NCBI GenBank assembly: GCA_021234155.1
Contig: JAJEKV010000103.1
Location: forward strand, 1,862,001 to 1,926,000
DNA: 64,000 bases
Reading direction: 5' to 3'
Source of the DNA: Isoetes taiwanensis
Taxonomy: Eukaryota; Streptophyta; Lycopodiopsida; Isoetales; Isoetaceae
The translations under genes were made by a program, and so were the position numbers. The notes beneath the pieces were generated by a model. The model saw nothing but the letters and a program-made list of their open reading frames with translations. It had not been told where the DNA came from and ran no database searches. This document shows, in pieces, positions 9,290 through 21,507 of this stretch. Position 1 is the stretch's first letter. Each line of letters starts with the position of its first letter.

Positions 9290-10453
9290 TTTTCTTGTAA
9301 AGTTGAAAGCGCAGCAGGATAAGGCTTTCCACCTGGCATAATGCTCGCCTGCATTGCCGTCATAGCTTGCTTTCCTTTAATTAAAACACAATAATCAATA
9401 AAATAAATCTCATGACAACAAAATAACATAAAACACCTGAATGATCATAGTTGCCCTGTTAAGTCCTTAAAATTGTCGTCAAGAATTCCTTGTTGCCGAG
9501 CTCTTGTGACTGCATAGTGATGCAAAGTCTTGTTGCTTATTTTTAGTCCCATCAGCAAAACAAGGAGAATTATTATTGAGAATTCAGAAACTTGACAATA
9601 AAACAGACAATAGAAGAATACCAGTTATATTGCTCATGATGCTCCCAAGTTTAGCAATTTTGTTTATACCTAAATTCGTTTTAGCATACCAGCAAGTTGA
9701 TCCTCTAGCAATAAAAGTCTTATTGGCCTTCAGAAAATGGATATCAGAAACATCTTCATTATCTTGTACTGATGGAAGTCGAGAAATATATTTTTTAAAA
9801 GTATTGTATAGATCTTCATTAACTGCCATATAGACCTCAACAAACTTTCGCAGGTCCGAATCCTTGCAATTATTCAAGTCTGGTAGGCAGTTTTTACAAG
9901 GTCCTTGCATAAACCTATAAACAACACTAGCAGCATTAGAAAAACCAACACTAGAAACGTTAAAAACAATGGTAGCAATATATGAAAAGAAAAAGAAATT
10001 CACCTTATAAAATGGCCATAACGATCTTCAATTATTTGAAAATCATTGTAGACTAAATTCCAAAGCTCTTTGCCGCCACGAATCAAGAAATTTGTTATGC
10101 AGTAAAAAATAACACGATAAAGAAGGCCATTTCGAGTCGACATCGAGAACTCATCCGCTGCAAGGACCGTCATAATCACCTACAAATAACATCCATTACA
10201 TCTAAATATAAGCAAAACTTATAAGCATAGAAATAAACAACCAAATATTATAGCCATAATTTTAAATTACCTTATCGCTTATCATGTTGAATGAATCTGG
10301 ATTTCTTGGTTGGCCGGCCATAATGTCCGCTATCACTCTATTAGTTGCTGCTTTTGCAGTAGCAAAAAATAGATGCTCAAACACATTAATATAATATCAG
10401 GCTCATCCTGGCCTGTTAGATGAATACGTTCATTTCATCCTTCCCGCAGCAAC
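9290..10453 (-). pseudogene. Crypton-type (DUF3504-like) tyrosine recombinase, degenerate, with introns
   Basis: Minus-strand exons: 10453-10271 (ends GATAAG before gtaat), 10179-10004, 9914 to about 9622, about 9565-9460, and perhaps 9375-9290 (donor AAAAAT/gtgagt). The splice between 10271 and 10179 and that between 10004 and 9914 keep frame. The protein reads like the Crypton/DUF3504 catalytic domain: LLYRVIFYC, then RGGKELWNL (first catalytic Arg box), a DFQIIEDRYGHF segment, a ...FKKYISRLP spacer, WYAKTNLGINKIAKL, and SNKTLHHYAVTRARQQG at the usual NHSLRATAVTRL box. In that box the expected His and Arg are Lys and His. Exon 1 has a frameshift near 10395 and a TGA near 10435. Cryptons are DNA transposons moved by tyrosine recombinase. 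The assignment is from remembered family motifs, without a search. Confidence 0.6.
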
Positions 10454-10455
10454 CT

Positions 10456-11380
10456 GAATATAAGTCAAACTACTAAAATGTTGAAATAACAACCTCAGTA
10501 TAACTATTACAAACCTATATCTAGTTAAAGCTTAAACCATTCTAATGGTGGTGTGCTAAATTTAAAATATCACGAATCTTATCTTTCAAACGTAGTAAAA
10601 AAATCCGTTATGATTGTAGCTTTATATGCATTCCCATTCCTTTGCACAACCTGCTGGGGAAAATATACAAGATGCTGACCAAACTTTCAAACATATGTTA
10701 TTCTTCAACACTGTGTTTCTTTTATTCAAACATATGTGATTGTTCAACAATGTTGGATGATCATTTCCAATAGTTACCTCGCAATAATGAAATGAATATA
10801 TATATCATAAAATTGTTGAAGCTCGTTCTATTAATGACACTTTTAAATTATACTTTTATGTTAAATATTATAAGAGTATTATTTATAAATCTTATTTTCT
10901 TATTATAAAACATTTGTCGAATTTTCAATAAGATTATTGCCACTGCCAATTTTGTATTATATAAAGGTCATTCATATAGATTACCTTAGTAAAATTACCA
11001 AAATATTATTTTAGAATAACAGTTATAATTTATTCTTTGAGGATGTTCATTGTTAAAGATTTAAAAATTATCAATTTTCAAATTTTCAAGCTATTTTTAT
11101 CAAATGAAACTTCATATTTTTAAATGTTATTTCTGAAACTAAAATATCTATGTATTCAATTGATTTTTAGTCTTTTGTTGTATTGTAGACATTTTGCCAA
11201 TTGAAACATTATTACAACAACCATAAAATCTACTCAATGCTTAAAAACTACACGTAGTTTTGTTCCGAAAATACTAAAAACAATGTGTACTTTTTGTTTA
11301 AAAAGTATGCATAAGAAGTTGACATAGTCGTGCAAAAAAATTGTAGTATGTCGTTTTTTTCGTTTTTGTGTGTTTTTTCT
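10456..11380. other. AT-rich spacer, possible extra upstream exon
   Basis: Very AT-rich. A minus-strand stretch near 10655-10560 (after a CAGCAG acceptor-like site) could encode VVQRNGNAYKATIITDFF and might be an earlier exon of the recombinase pseudogene. Nothing else is supported. Confidence 0.3.
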
Positions 11381-11382
11381 AG

Positions 11383-11730
11383 TGCAATTAGGCATTGTTT
11401 ATTCTCAATATTAGACATATTGTTTTAGACATTACAACACATGAAGAAGTAATATTAATACAATAGAAAGAAAAAAATACATGATATATCTACACGTGAA
11501 AAAAGAAAAGAAAAAAAAACATTGTTGTTTAACGCCACTAGGATTATTTTTCCTTCAAATAAGAGACATTATCTTCGATATTACAATGCGTGAAAAACTA
11601 ATATTACAACAATAAAAAAAAAAAACCACGGGTCATGTTCTCACGTAGGCCTTGGATTTTCTTCAGTTAAGACACGTCGTTTTAGATATTACGATACATG
11701 GGATGCTAATATTACAACACTAAAAAAACT
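11383..11730. repeat. Three degenerate tandem copies, about 120 bp each
   Basis: AGACAT-TTGTTTTAGACATTAC, ACA-CATG and TAATATTA-CAA recur near 11415, 11565 and 11670, separated by A-rich spacers. Confidence 0.55.
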
Positions 11731-11754
11731 ATTGGAAACATTTACACAACGGGT

Positions 11755-13560
11755 TGTTATAGTTTATTTTAAAAAAGCCTTTTGGGAATCGAACCCAGAC
11801 AAGTTCATTCCAGCAATAATAATGGAATCTTGCATTATCGACCAAAAAGTGAGAAGCCACTTACATTATATAGCTTCTCACCTCTTTGGCAAGAATAGTA
11901 GCCATAATCAGTGCCATGTAGAATACAATTTCTCTATTCTAATTATGTCTAGGAACGCATCGGATACAACTCCACATGCACAACTGGAAGGTCCTCCATT
12001 GGCCAACCCAAATCAAAACATAATAGCCTGTTGTCTATGCTATAGTCAAAACTTTCTGGGCAGGTTCTTTGACAAGAATGCTCCAAACCTTCCATGCCTT
12101 CGAAGGATCATTTTTACTGTTGCAACTCCATTCTCAATTTGGTAATATTATCCACCACAAGCTGCCTAAAAGACAATGACTAGAAGACACTTGCATTCAT
12201 AAATGACAAAGAGCATGACATTGACTAAAGAGTAATTGGATTCATACATGCAAGAAAAATCAAGTAGCAAGCTTGTTCGAAAAAGAAAAGGCCTTCAAGG
12301 TCAAGCTATGGCATGAGGGCAATTTGAAATACCTTAGAAATTTATTCTTTTTGGATGGGATGGAAGGCCATTTAAATTACAAATACAGATATTACAACAT
12401 ACGGATCGTGATGGATTAGATAGAAAGTTTGCATAAAAAAGATGCAACAATTGATGGATAAATGGGAGAGTTGACGTATTGATCATCCTTAAAGACAAGC
12501 CTTTAGTAAATACTTAAGCTAGATACATAAGCATTGAAAAAATATATCTAGTCAAGTAAACTTTCTAAATGCATTGCCTTTCAAATAGTCAGGTCATGGA
12601 CACTAGGGATCATATGGAAGAGAAGAAGAGCAATTGTCTTTCGGGATGGATACACCTCAGGTACACAACTGGTGGATGCCCTAGAGAGGTGTTTAAGAAA
12701 GTACAAGTGCATACATGACTGTGAGGCTACCTGAAAGAGGTAGTCTGGGGAGTTTTCATCAAGCTCTAATGGTAAGGGATCTTCAATACGATGTAAAAAG
12801 TTGAAGGTCGACTCTATAGCTACCCCCTCTTCAAACTTGTGTAGGAGGGTGTTTATTTGCTATATAGTCATGTAATATTCACTCGATATCAATAGAATTC
12901 TTTATCCGTCAAGAAAGAAAAAGACAAGAGAACGAGATCATTCATCAAATAGGATATTTTAAATATGTGATTTGTTTATAAGAGGTTTGAAACTTAAAGA
13001 GCTCAATTTATTAGTTTGCTAAATTGCACTCTAATATGGACATCAAAACATTATCCAACTGAAAGAACAAAGTATACATTCCCCAATGCCATGGATTGTA
13101 CCATGGATGGCACTGTATATGATCCCACAAATTATTATACTTTGTCAAAAACTAGTATATTTTGTTCAATATATGGGCATGCATGCGACCATAACAAAAA
13201 AAAAACTATTCAATTCCATTCTGTTATGAATCAACAAAGAAGAAAATCACATTTTAAAAAAGTCTTTTGGGAATCGAACCCAGACAAGTCCATTCAAGGA
13301 ATATCTAGAATTATCGATTAGTGCCATGTAGAATACAATTTCTCTATTCTAATTATGTCTAGGAACGCATCTGATACAACTCAACATGCACAAAAATCTT
13401 GTTATACCACATTATATATGGTCATATCACATTAGCATAATGTTGTTATAAATCGATGAAGAAGAAAATCAATTCTTACCTCGTACTACATTAGCATCAC
13501 TTATATACGACGTATACAATTATAAATATTGCTCGAAATCTTATAAGAAAGAATCTAAAT
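11755..13560. repeat. Composite repeat, flanking unit X/Y (copy A)
   Basis: Unit X (11755 to about 13195) is nearly identical to 33150-34800 and 40285-41755. Unit Y (13200-13560) matches 34810-35190 and 41760-42010. X begins within TTTTGGGAATCGAACCC, whose reverse complement is a T-arm/B-box like GGGTTCGATTCCC. It ends in GCATGCATGCGACCATAA plus an A-run. An AACTTGTGTAGGAGGGTG...TTCACTCGATATC segment near 12837 is also found in the copia 3' LTR at 21690. Short ORFs in X do not resemble any family. X and Y flank the copia core in each copy, so this is one large composite repeat rather than separate insertions. Confidence 0.75.
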
Positions 13561-13584
13561 TAGCATCTAAATATATTGACTGTG

Positions 13585-13894
13585 AAGCATCTAAATATAT
13601 TGAATGTGAAGCTTGTCACCTTGCCAAGCAACCTCAAGCTCCATATCCAGATCGTGCACATGATCGAGCTCAAAAACCTTTGGAAATATTACATTTTGAT
13701 ATTTGTTACATGCCTTTGCTGTCATATGGAGGAGCAGCATATTTCTTTATTATCGTTGATGACTTCTCAAGGTTTACATGGGTTTTTCTTTTGAAAACTA
13801 AAAATTAGGTACTTCCTTGTTTTAAGGACTTCTCTAGTTTCATTCAGCAGCATATGGGCAGTCCTATTAAAGAACTCAGAACAGATAATGGATC
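13585..13894 (+). pseudogene. Copia pre-integrase and integrase N-terminal part (copy A)
   Basis: The frame reads YIECEACHLAKQ (zinc-finger end of the GAG pre-integrase domain), then FDICYMP and FFIIVDDFSRFTWVF (first catalytic Asp region), a TAG stop, and RTDNG (second Asp). The TAG is shared with copy B (35483-35485). The reading breaks after ATAATGG at about 13894 because of a 2.9-kb insertion. The gag, protease and 5' LTR are missing upstream. Confidence 0.88.
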
Positions 13895-16813
13895 TTGTCT
13901 ATACTTAAGGCTAGATCTTTGTTGTTATGAAAACTTTAGTCAACTATGTTGGAGAAGAATTTAATCTTCCAATAAATAATGGAAAATGATTCCCTTCTTA
14001 CATATAGCTAATATCCGACTATTGTAATATAACTCCAAGAGAAATACATCCATAATAGATTTATGCAAAACCAAAGCAAAGATTCATCTTCTAGAAACTC
14101 CAACTCAGCCACGATCCTCAACAGTACCACTGCTACTGGCCCGAGCACCACCTTGGTCAATCACTGCATGCACTCAAAGGGGTTAGCCCTCGTGACTAAG
14201 TGGGGATCCCGTAGCTGCCTCTGCATGCATAAAACATCTTGAAAGTCTTGAATAACAAACATAAACAACTCAACGACACAAGAACCTATGGTGCAACGCT
14301 AGAAAATGACAACAAAGAAAACAACATAAACATCAATAGCAAAGAATATAACCAATATACCCAAACCATCATAAACAAACTCCGGGACAATGGGTAGCTC
14401 AGCCAGCCTACATACAGGCCCTGTTAGCAGCATGTTGCTCAGCCAGCTTACATTCCAAGCTCTGTAGCGGGTGGTGGGGTGAACCTCGTATGCGCATACC
14501 CTCTCAGCCCACGTCTGGCACTGGAGGACTTCTTACCATGGGAGTTCACAAGAGTTGACTGACGTAGCAATCCCTGCCAGGAGAACTACGCCCGGTGTCA
14601 CAGAGCACAAGAACCACAGAGAATCACAGATGAACATGAGCATGCCGGAGCAACCTAGGCCACCGAACCTAGAAGTCCGACCCCGGAGGATCCAAGTACA
14701 TAACAAAAGATCAAGAACAACAGTGGAACAATGCAAAGACCATGACATGTGGGTTCATTAGAGAATTTACAATAAATGTGCCTAGATCATACTCTTAGCC
14801 CTTGTCGAGGTTGCCCATACAACCTACCCATGTTGAAGTAGCTAGGTTACTGATGAAGATAATGATTGCAATCCAAACACGTCGAGGAAGCCATAAGCCT
14901 AGCTATCATTGATGTAGCTACGACAAGGAAAGATACTACCAATCCACAAATGCAAACCTTACCATTCTCCCATGAGGATAATCCATTAGCTATGATGCCT
15001 CTGATAAAATATAGCTCAACAACTTAAAAACTTACAGTTATACACTTAGACTTACAGTGCTCCATGCCATAGCCTCATCTGGACACTCCATATACCTCAT
15101 ATTGCTCTCTCGGCCCAACTTCTCCAGGTCCCCATAGTTCCAACATGCTTTCTTTCTTTAAAATTATTAGCTAAGGTTTTTAATATTTTCATTAAAAACC
15201 TACTTTTCCGTAGCTAAGGATTTATTAGTGCATCTTAATGTAAAAACTCAAAAACCCGCACTTCCAACTTAAAAATCCACAGGGTCTTATGACCGTAACT
15301 GCATATAACCTCTGTCAACTGATCTCTAGGCTAGCCTTCACCAACAGAAGCCAAGAATGACTAATTTTCAAGAGTTCTAGACTTATTAGTCTTAAATTAC
15401 ATGTTATTCCTTATTACGTAAATTTAAAAGCAATACAAGTTCTTACATATTTTCGTCTCTTTGTTTTACCCAAGCTTGCCTTTACTTACTGGGTGGATGG
15501 CCTGCTAGATCCCAACACCTTATACTTTCATGTTTCCTTTCTTATCTTTATGTATCTTAAAATAACATTTGGTTAACAAGCAACAAATTATCAATTCCAA
15601 ATATAAACAACAAAACAAAGAGGAAACTTCAAAAAGCTACAGGAAGCAAACAAAGGGCACGTAGACTGCTTTCGGATCATTTTCTTGGCATCCATTCTCC
15701 TGATACAGGTGACCCACAGCCAAATCGGCCTACACCATCCCCAAATTGGCCCTTAAGATTCCCAAATCGGTGCTTAAGAAGCTGTTTCAACCTATTTCTC
15801 CCTGTATCAAGGCCGTCTTGGCAGCGCTAAAAAGCCCTCAATTCCTCTGATTCTCTGCTGCCCATGGCAAATCAGCCCCTTTCAGGCTCAAATAAGCCTC
15901 TTTTATGCAATTTCGACCTGTTCCAGGTCATTCCCAGGTATTTCCGGCAGTTCTAGCTCCAGATGTGATGGCTTTGTTGCAGGTAAACACTGTTGATGCA
16001 ACCCATACTTCCCCATTAAATCCCTTCTAGATCAATTTCGACCTGATTCAACTGAGTTTTGGCCCATTCTGAGGCAGTTGGGTTGCATGCCAGTATTACA
16101 GAACGCTTATTCCGACCTCTGATTACGCCTATATGGCCCTTGATTCCTCTAAGACGGCCTTCCAGGGGCAATTTCGGCTCTTCTTAGCTATGCCCAAGTG
16201 CTTGGAAAGATCCCACATGCATCGATTCAGTTTCCTCTTTAGTTTCTTTGTTCCCTGTTAAGCAAAGCAAGGCCTGAACAATCTACTCATAGAAACAACC
16301 ATGATTTTACCTCGGGAGTTTTTGCATGCCTTATTTTCCCAGACTTACACAGCCAATTCTTCCTATTAAATCATGCATAATCCAATGATAACAGCCCATG
16401 TACCTCAGATTAACTTAGCAAAACCCCACCTGATAAGAGAAATCGATGTTGAATCGAGAAATCGATGCTGAATCTTCAAGCTCTGGATTCCATAGCTCTG
16501 ATGCAATTCCTCCAAAAAGCGCGGCCTCTACACGTCTCCAAAAAGCTTCTAAAATTCCTTTCTCAATTGCCTCACTAATTTATAAAGCTTTTGCTTATTT
16601 TTAGTTCTGCATGCATGTTCTATCTTGCATGCATGTATATACGTACATGAGTACGTATACTGGCCCATCAAGTAGCCAGGACCGTTACAGTCTCTCCTTC
16701 TAAAATTTAACCCATGTCCTCATGGGTCGATCCCAGGAACTATCATGCTTACTTAAAATATACTAACAATGGGAAGCAAAATAGACAACTGCTTTAGGCA
16801 ATGAGATAGAATC
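13895..16813 (-). mobile_element. 2.9-kb insertion in the copia integrase, LTR-retrotransposon-like
   Basis: Comparison with copy B, which has AATAATGGCACTGAG without interruption, places the insertion between about 13894 and 16814. Its right end on the minus strand has a purine run (AGAAGGAGAGA), then TGTAACGGTCC (LTR-start like) at 16689. A TATA box TTATAAA follows at 16579-16585, then GCATCAGAGCTATGG at about 16510-16496, which resembles the initiator-Met primer binding site TGGTATCAGAGC. I find no coding domain in the remaining 2.5 kb, so it is a deleted or non-autonomous element. I could not define a target-site duplication or the left end. Confidence 0.45.
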
Positions 16814-16814
16814 C

Positions 16815-18294
16815 TACTGAGTATGTGAATGGTGCATTTAATAACTTTTGCCAAGCCACTGATATTAATAGGCAATTGATTGTGCCCTTTGCTCATTCAC
16901 AAAATGGCGTAGCCGAGAGGAAGCATAGGTCCCTACAAAATCTGGTTAGGTCTATGCTCACATATAAGCACTTGAATCCGAAATTTTGGGGAGAAGCATT
17001 GCATGCGGCTGTCTATATAGCAAACATGGCGCCTACCAAAGCACTGCCAAACATGACACCGTTTGAAGCATTTTATGCTAAGAAACCACGTGTGGATCAT
17101 CTCAGGATTTTTGGTTGTCTTGTTTATGCTGCCATACCCATGGAGAAACTTAAAAAGTCTGGAAAATTGTCGGATAGGGCTATTAAATGCATATTTGTCG
17201 GGTATTGCCTCAATCACAAAGGTTGGCGATTTTTTGACCTAAAAAACAGACAGCTTTTTGTTTCTAGAAGTGCAATTTGTGGAGGATGCTGAGTATATGG
17301 AAGATAAGTCTAATACCTCTTCCTTTCAACTTGAATTGTTGCATCATCTCTTCAACTATGCAAGTTCACGACGCTTGGAATCACTCCCTGCTGCCCCTGC
17401 CACTTCTTCTCATGAACATGTTTCAATTCCAGAAAATCATAATTCTGATAATTCTGCTCCTGACCAACATGAGGTATCTTCACCTACATTGTTGATTCCA
17501 CCTGATGATCATCATGGAATTCCGTTGGTGGGCCAAGGAGTTTCTTCTCCTCCTTATGAGAGTGATTCCTCTCTCAATTCTTTGGATGCAGACTACACAT
17601 TACCTGCTCCTGCTATTCCAACTACTGTATTGACTCCATGAAGATCTAGGAGATTGGCTGGTTTGCCACCAACAACTGTCACGTGCAGTTTTGCATTGAT
17701 GGCAAAATATCAAGAACATCAAGATCCTTGTACCTATAAACAGGCATCTCAACACAAAGAGTGGCTTGATGCTATGAAAAGCGAAATTTCAATGCTCACC
17801 AAACAGCACACATGGGATTTGGTCCCTCGTCCATCTCAACATAATGTCATTGGCAGCAAATGGATTTTCCATACAAAGTTTAACTTAGATGGATCTATTG
17901 CCAAGCATAAGGCTCGCCTAGTAGCAAAGGGTCATAATCAGAAATTTGGATATGATTATACTAATGTCTTTGCTCCAGTTGCCAGAATGGACACTATTCG
18001 TGCAGTCTTAGCTCTTGCAACCTCTAAGGCATAGTCAATATGGCAAATGGATTTCAAAAGTGCATTCTTGAATGGTGACTTAAAGGAAACAATTTACATG
18101 GAACAACCTCCCCGGTTTTGTCAAACCCGGCACCTGGACATTTTGTCCGCAAGCTCAAACGCAGCCTATATGGTTTAAAGCAAGCTCCACGCGTCTTTGG
18201 AATCACAAAATTAATGCATTTCTCTTAGCTGCAGGCTTTCAGAGATCCCACAAAGGTCCTAGTCTATATTATAAGCATCTTCATGGTAAGAATA
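16815..18294 (+). pseudogene. Copia integrase C-terminal part and reverse transcriptase N-terminal part (copy A)
   Basis: Integrase continues with TEYVNGAFNNFC, AHSQNGVAERKHRSL (catalytic Glu), the GYCLNHKGWRFFD region and VSRS. The frame then shifts near 17270. A TGA at 17639-17641 stands where PRRSRR is expected. RT starts EWLDAMKSEISML, WDLVPRPS, KWIFHTKFN, ARLVAKG, FAPVARM, then TAG for Trp at about 18033, WQMDFKSAFLNGDL, and a frameshifted GLKQAP region. It breaks at YYKHLHGKN where element E begins. Confidence 0.9.
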
Positions 18295-20567
18295 TGTAGC
18301 ATAATAACAGGAGGCTTTTTTCTGTATTTCTGTACGGTCTTTGCTATGGTTTTTATATGATTTGATGGGCGTATTGCGCGAGCCATACTAATCAGTATTT
18401 CTAGAGTGCGCCGCGTATCTTATTTCTTAAAATCCATATCTTCAATGGTTTATCCCTTTTTATTTTTATTTCTATGATTTATTTAAAATTTACCCCCTTT
18501 TTTATGATTTATTTAAAACTGGTCTGCATGCAGGGCTCGAGCCCTGTTACTTTAGGGTTAGATAAAGCCATTTAGGTTTCTGCAGGGCATAACGCAAAGC
18601 AGCAGCGATGCTGTCGGAATTCGACTATGCAGCAAGGTTTGGATTGCTGGAGCTCCTTAGATACGACCTATATCAGCATGGTCTGGCATGGAAAGATGAG
18701 GAGAATCTGCACTTGCATGACCATTCAATTCGACTCAACAAATTCGTCTGTAGATTGCTTGCAAAGAATCGGCCTGTAGGTTGCTTGCAAAGAATCGGCT
18801 TTTTCAGGTTCGATTCTTCCTCTAGGATTCAGTGATCAATCAAGATTCCACGTTCAAAAATTTGCAGGATTTTTTTGCCTAAAACTCGCTCAACTGGCCT
18901 GTTCTTTCTGTGGCTTCTGGAAATAAGCCCCTATTTTGTTCTGGGCCCAATCAACCTCTTAACCTCTGTTCTTAACCTCTTCCAGCTCCAGCAATCTCAA
19001 TCAGTGGCTTATATCGTTTGTTATTTCGACATAAGAGATGCTGGGTTGTCATCAATCCTTTGTAATCGTTTATCATCAATGGATTCTGAGATCTTTGAGG
19101 TAAGATATTTTGAAATACTCAGAATAGCCTGGTCTTCTGGCTTTTAAGCCGCCAATTTTTCTTTTGGCAGTTCATTTGAGTCTTACATACTTGCTAGTTG
19201 GAAATAACTTTGCTACATGCATTTGTAGTTTGGTGGTAAGTATGTTGCTCTAACTTGCAGATGGAGCTTCATTCCTAGACCGATTTTTCCATTTTTATTC
19301 GTGCTATTTTGCTTCATTGTTTCATCGGGAGCTATATTTTTGAACGGCTCAAGAATCTCATAAACAAACCTTTTAGATTGTCGTTAGGAGCAAACTAATG
19401 GATATGGGTGAAATGCATCTCACGTAAAAAATAGCAAAGATGAATGTACTTTCGTGGCGTTTGAGTTTACGCTCGGTTGCCCTGTGTCATCTCGTCCAAA
19501 AGCCAGACTATTGGAGAATACTGCTAGCAGCATTGGGAGATTGGGAGATTAGGAGGTGACAAGATGCCAGAAATTGGAGTTGAAGGGCTTGAAGTGTTAC
19601 TGGAAGCATGTTTTCTGGTTGTAGATGGTATTCTGAACAAATTGACTTCTGTAAGAACTCTCTTTGATTTGTTTTGCATCATTGTACTGTTGAAAACATA
19701 CGTTTTGTGAAGCAGCAGATATACTAAGTGAATGAGACATGATCTTTGATGGCTACATCTACAGCAGTAACAAAAACTCAGACAGAGCAGCATGGTCATT
19801 TGCAGTAGTTATGCATAGCCCCGTTGTCAATTTTGTCCAACCAAAAGCAGACCAAGTTGGGCTTGCAACTCGCATGAAAAAGCAAAGAAGCAATTAGCTT
19901 GCTGTTTATACATTGATCAGTTAATGCATGATTTTTTAAGATTCTCAAACAAGGGAAAGGATATTTTGGAATTGGACTACTATTTTACTTATAGTTATGG
20001 GGAAGGCACATCTTGTTGTATTGCTTATTAGTATTTTACTTATAGTTATGGGGAAGGCACATCTTGTTGTATTGCTTATTAGGTACACAGCTTAATCATA
20101 CTAATTCCTCATATTCATCATCCAATGTGCTTATATGGTTACCTCGAACATAATCTTTTCCTTGCATTCACTACAAAATTCCCAAGGCCCTTAAAGTTTA
20201 CCTATGTTTGCTTTTTGTTAGGGCCCGAAGGGCCCAATTTGTTTTTTTTTTAATATAACAACCAGCACATAAATACCATTAACATCGATAAATACAAACC
20301 ATTGCATCTAACACCTTTAAATTAAAATCCCCCTGAAACCCCCTTTGGTTTGGGTGCATATTCACACGGGGGGTTACTCTGGGCACCGAGAGCTGTCGGA
20401 TGGGCATATTTGCCCTTTATTCCTTGATCTGGACCGTACATAGCAATCCTCGTTTGTGGGGTATGGCTGTACAAGTTTTTGTGTACTGTATATTAAGGTT
20501 TGCGAAATACTATAAGATTTGAAGGAATGTACTCAATGGTGGTAATTTTGTACATGTATTGTAAGTT
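18294..20567 (+). mobile_element. Element family E, copy 1 (inside the copia RT)
   Basis: Head: TGTAGCATAATAACAGG, then about 120 bp shared with 23877-24000 (TTTCTGTATTT, CTATGGTTTT, TATTTCTAGAGTGCGC). Tail: hairpin GGGCCCGAAGGGCCC (20221-20235), T-run, CCCCCTTTGGTTTGGG, ATTCACACGGGGGGTTAC, GGGCACCGAGAGCTGTCGG (20381-20399), then segment F to about 20567. The cargo includes an MRS2-like exon (19564-19650) and an unassigned 75-codon frame at 18608-18835. A 53-bp tandem duplication lies at 19981-20085. The insertion splits the RT before TGDASNL, and the catalytic YVDD segment of copia is missing at the junction. Confidence 0.7.
19564..19650 (+). pseudogene. Captured exon of an MRS2/MGT-type magnesium transporter
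   Basis: The frame reads MPEIGVEGL followed by LLEACFLVVDGILNKLTS and then a donor gtaaga. This matches the LEMLLEAYF-V-IDGTLNKLT helix that precedes the transmembrane part of plant MRS2/CorA-like Mg2+ transporters, and the exon end is as expected for a coding exon. Only this piece is recognisable. It lies inside element E and is duplicated exactly at 38302-38388. Confidence 0.65.
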
Positions 20568-21463
20568 TACGGGCGATGCAAGTAACTTGATAACAAAGCT
20601 CAAAGCTGACCTTGGGAACTCCTTTGAACTCACGGACTTGGGTCTGTTACATTTTTGTTTGGGAATCGAAGTGTGGCAGCACTCTACATATCTCCAGCTT
20701 ACTCAAACCAAATATATCAAGGATCTATTGCTTAGATTCCATATGGAGGATAGTAAAGATGCTCCTAGTCCATATGAGCAGGGCAACAAACTCACATTTC
20801 GATGGAAGCTTCCGGTGATGTTACACTATTCCGCCAGTTTGTGGGATTACTGATTTATCTCAACATTACTAGACCCGACATTACCTTTGCCGTTAGTCAA
20901 GTCAGCAGGTTTATGCAGTCTCCCAAACAAAACTATTGGCGTGCTGCCAAATGTATTCTTGCTTATCTTAAAGCTACCATGACTGAAGGCATTGTTTATA
21001 GAAATCAGACCAATATGGATCTCCTATTTTATACAGATGTTGATTGCTGGCACTGATTTTAATTACATAACGTCACATACATGTTATATTTCTATGCTTG
21101 GAGCAAACCCAATCACTTGGGGATCTAAAAAGCAAATTCGGTCAGCCTAAGTACTACCGAAGCAGAAACCAAAGCATTGGTTACAGGAGATGATGTGGTT
21201 GTTACAACTCTTTCAAGAATTACAAAAGGCTAAATTGTTAGTGGATAACTCTGGTGCCATAGGTCTGCTCAAGAATGAACAGCACCATCATGATACCGAG
21301 CTCTATTTTGTCAGGGAACAAATGCAACAGTCTACATTGGATGTGGAATATTGTGCAACTTCCAGTCAACTAGCTGATGGCATGACGAAACCACTTACAG
21401 GCTCAGGCCTTAACCAGATGAAGATTTTATTGGGCATTCAGAAGTTACAAGTTCCTGTTTGAT
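20568..21463 (+). pseudogene. Copia reverse transcriptase C-terminal part and RNase H (copy A)
   Basis: After element E the reading resumes with TGDASNLI, FELTDLGLLHFCLGIEV and LTQTKYIKDLL. A frameshift follows, then LLIYLNITRPDITFAVSQVS and RNase H motifs: FYTDVDCWH in place of YSDADWAG, LLVDNSGAIGL in place of CDNQSAI, and LADGMTKPL before the stop at about 21462. There are frame breaks near 20820 and 21055-21190. Confidence 0.88.
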
Positions 21464-21507
21464 TCATTTCCTACTCTATTTTAGTTACAATAGCGTTTCA
21501 GAAGGGG

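Noticed and set aside
20218-20240. Helitron 3' end (hairpin followed by CTAA on the reverse strand)
   Set aside because: The hairpin abuts CTAA with no spacer, more than 150 bp of conserved E tail lie beyond it, and no 5' TC end was found. A Helitron relation is not excluded, only unsupported.
20500-20570. Copia RT residues in the frame MVVILYMYCKFTGDA
   Set aside because: The same bases occur inverted in E copy 2, so all but TGDA belong to segment F, not to copia.
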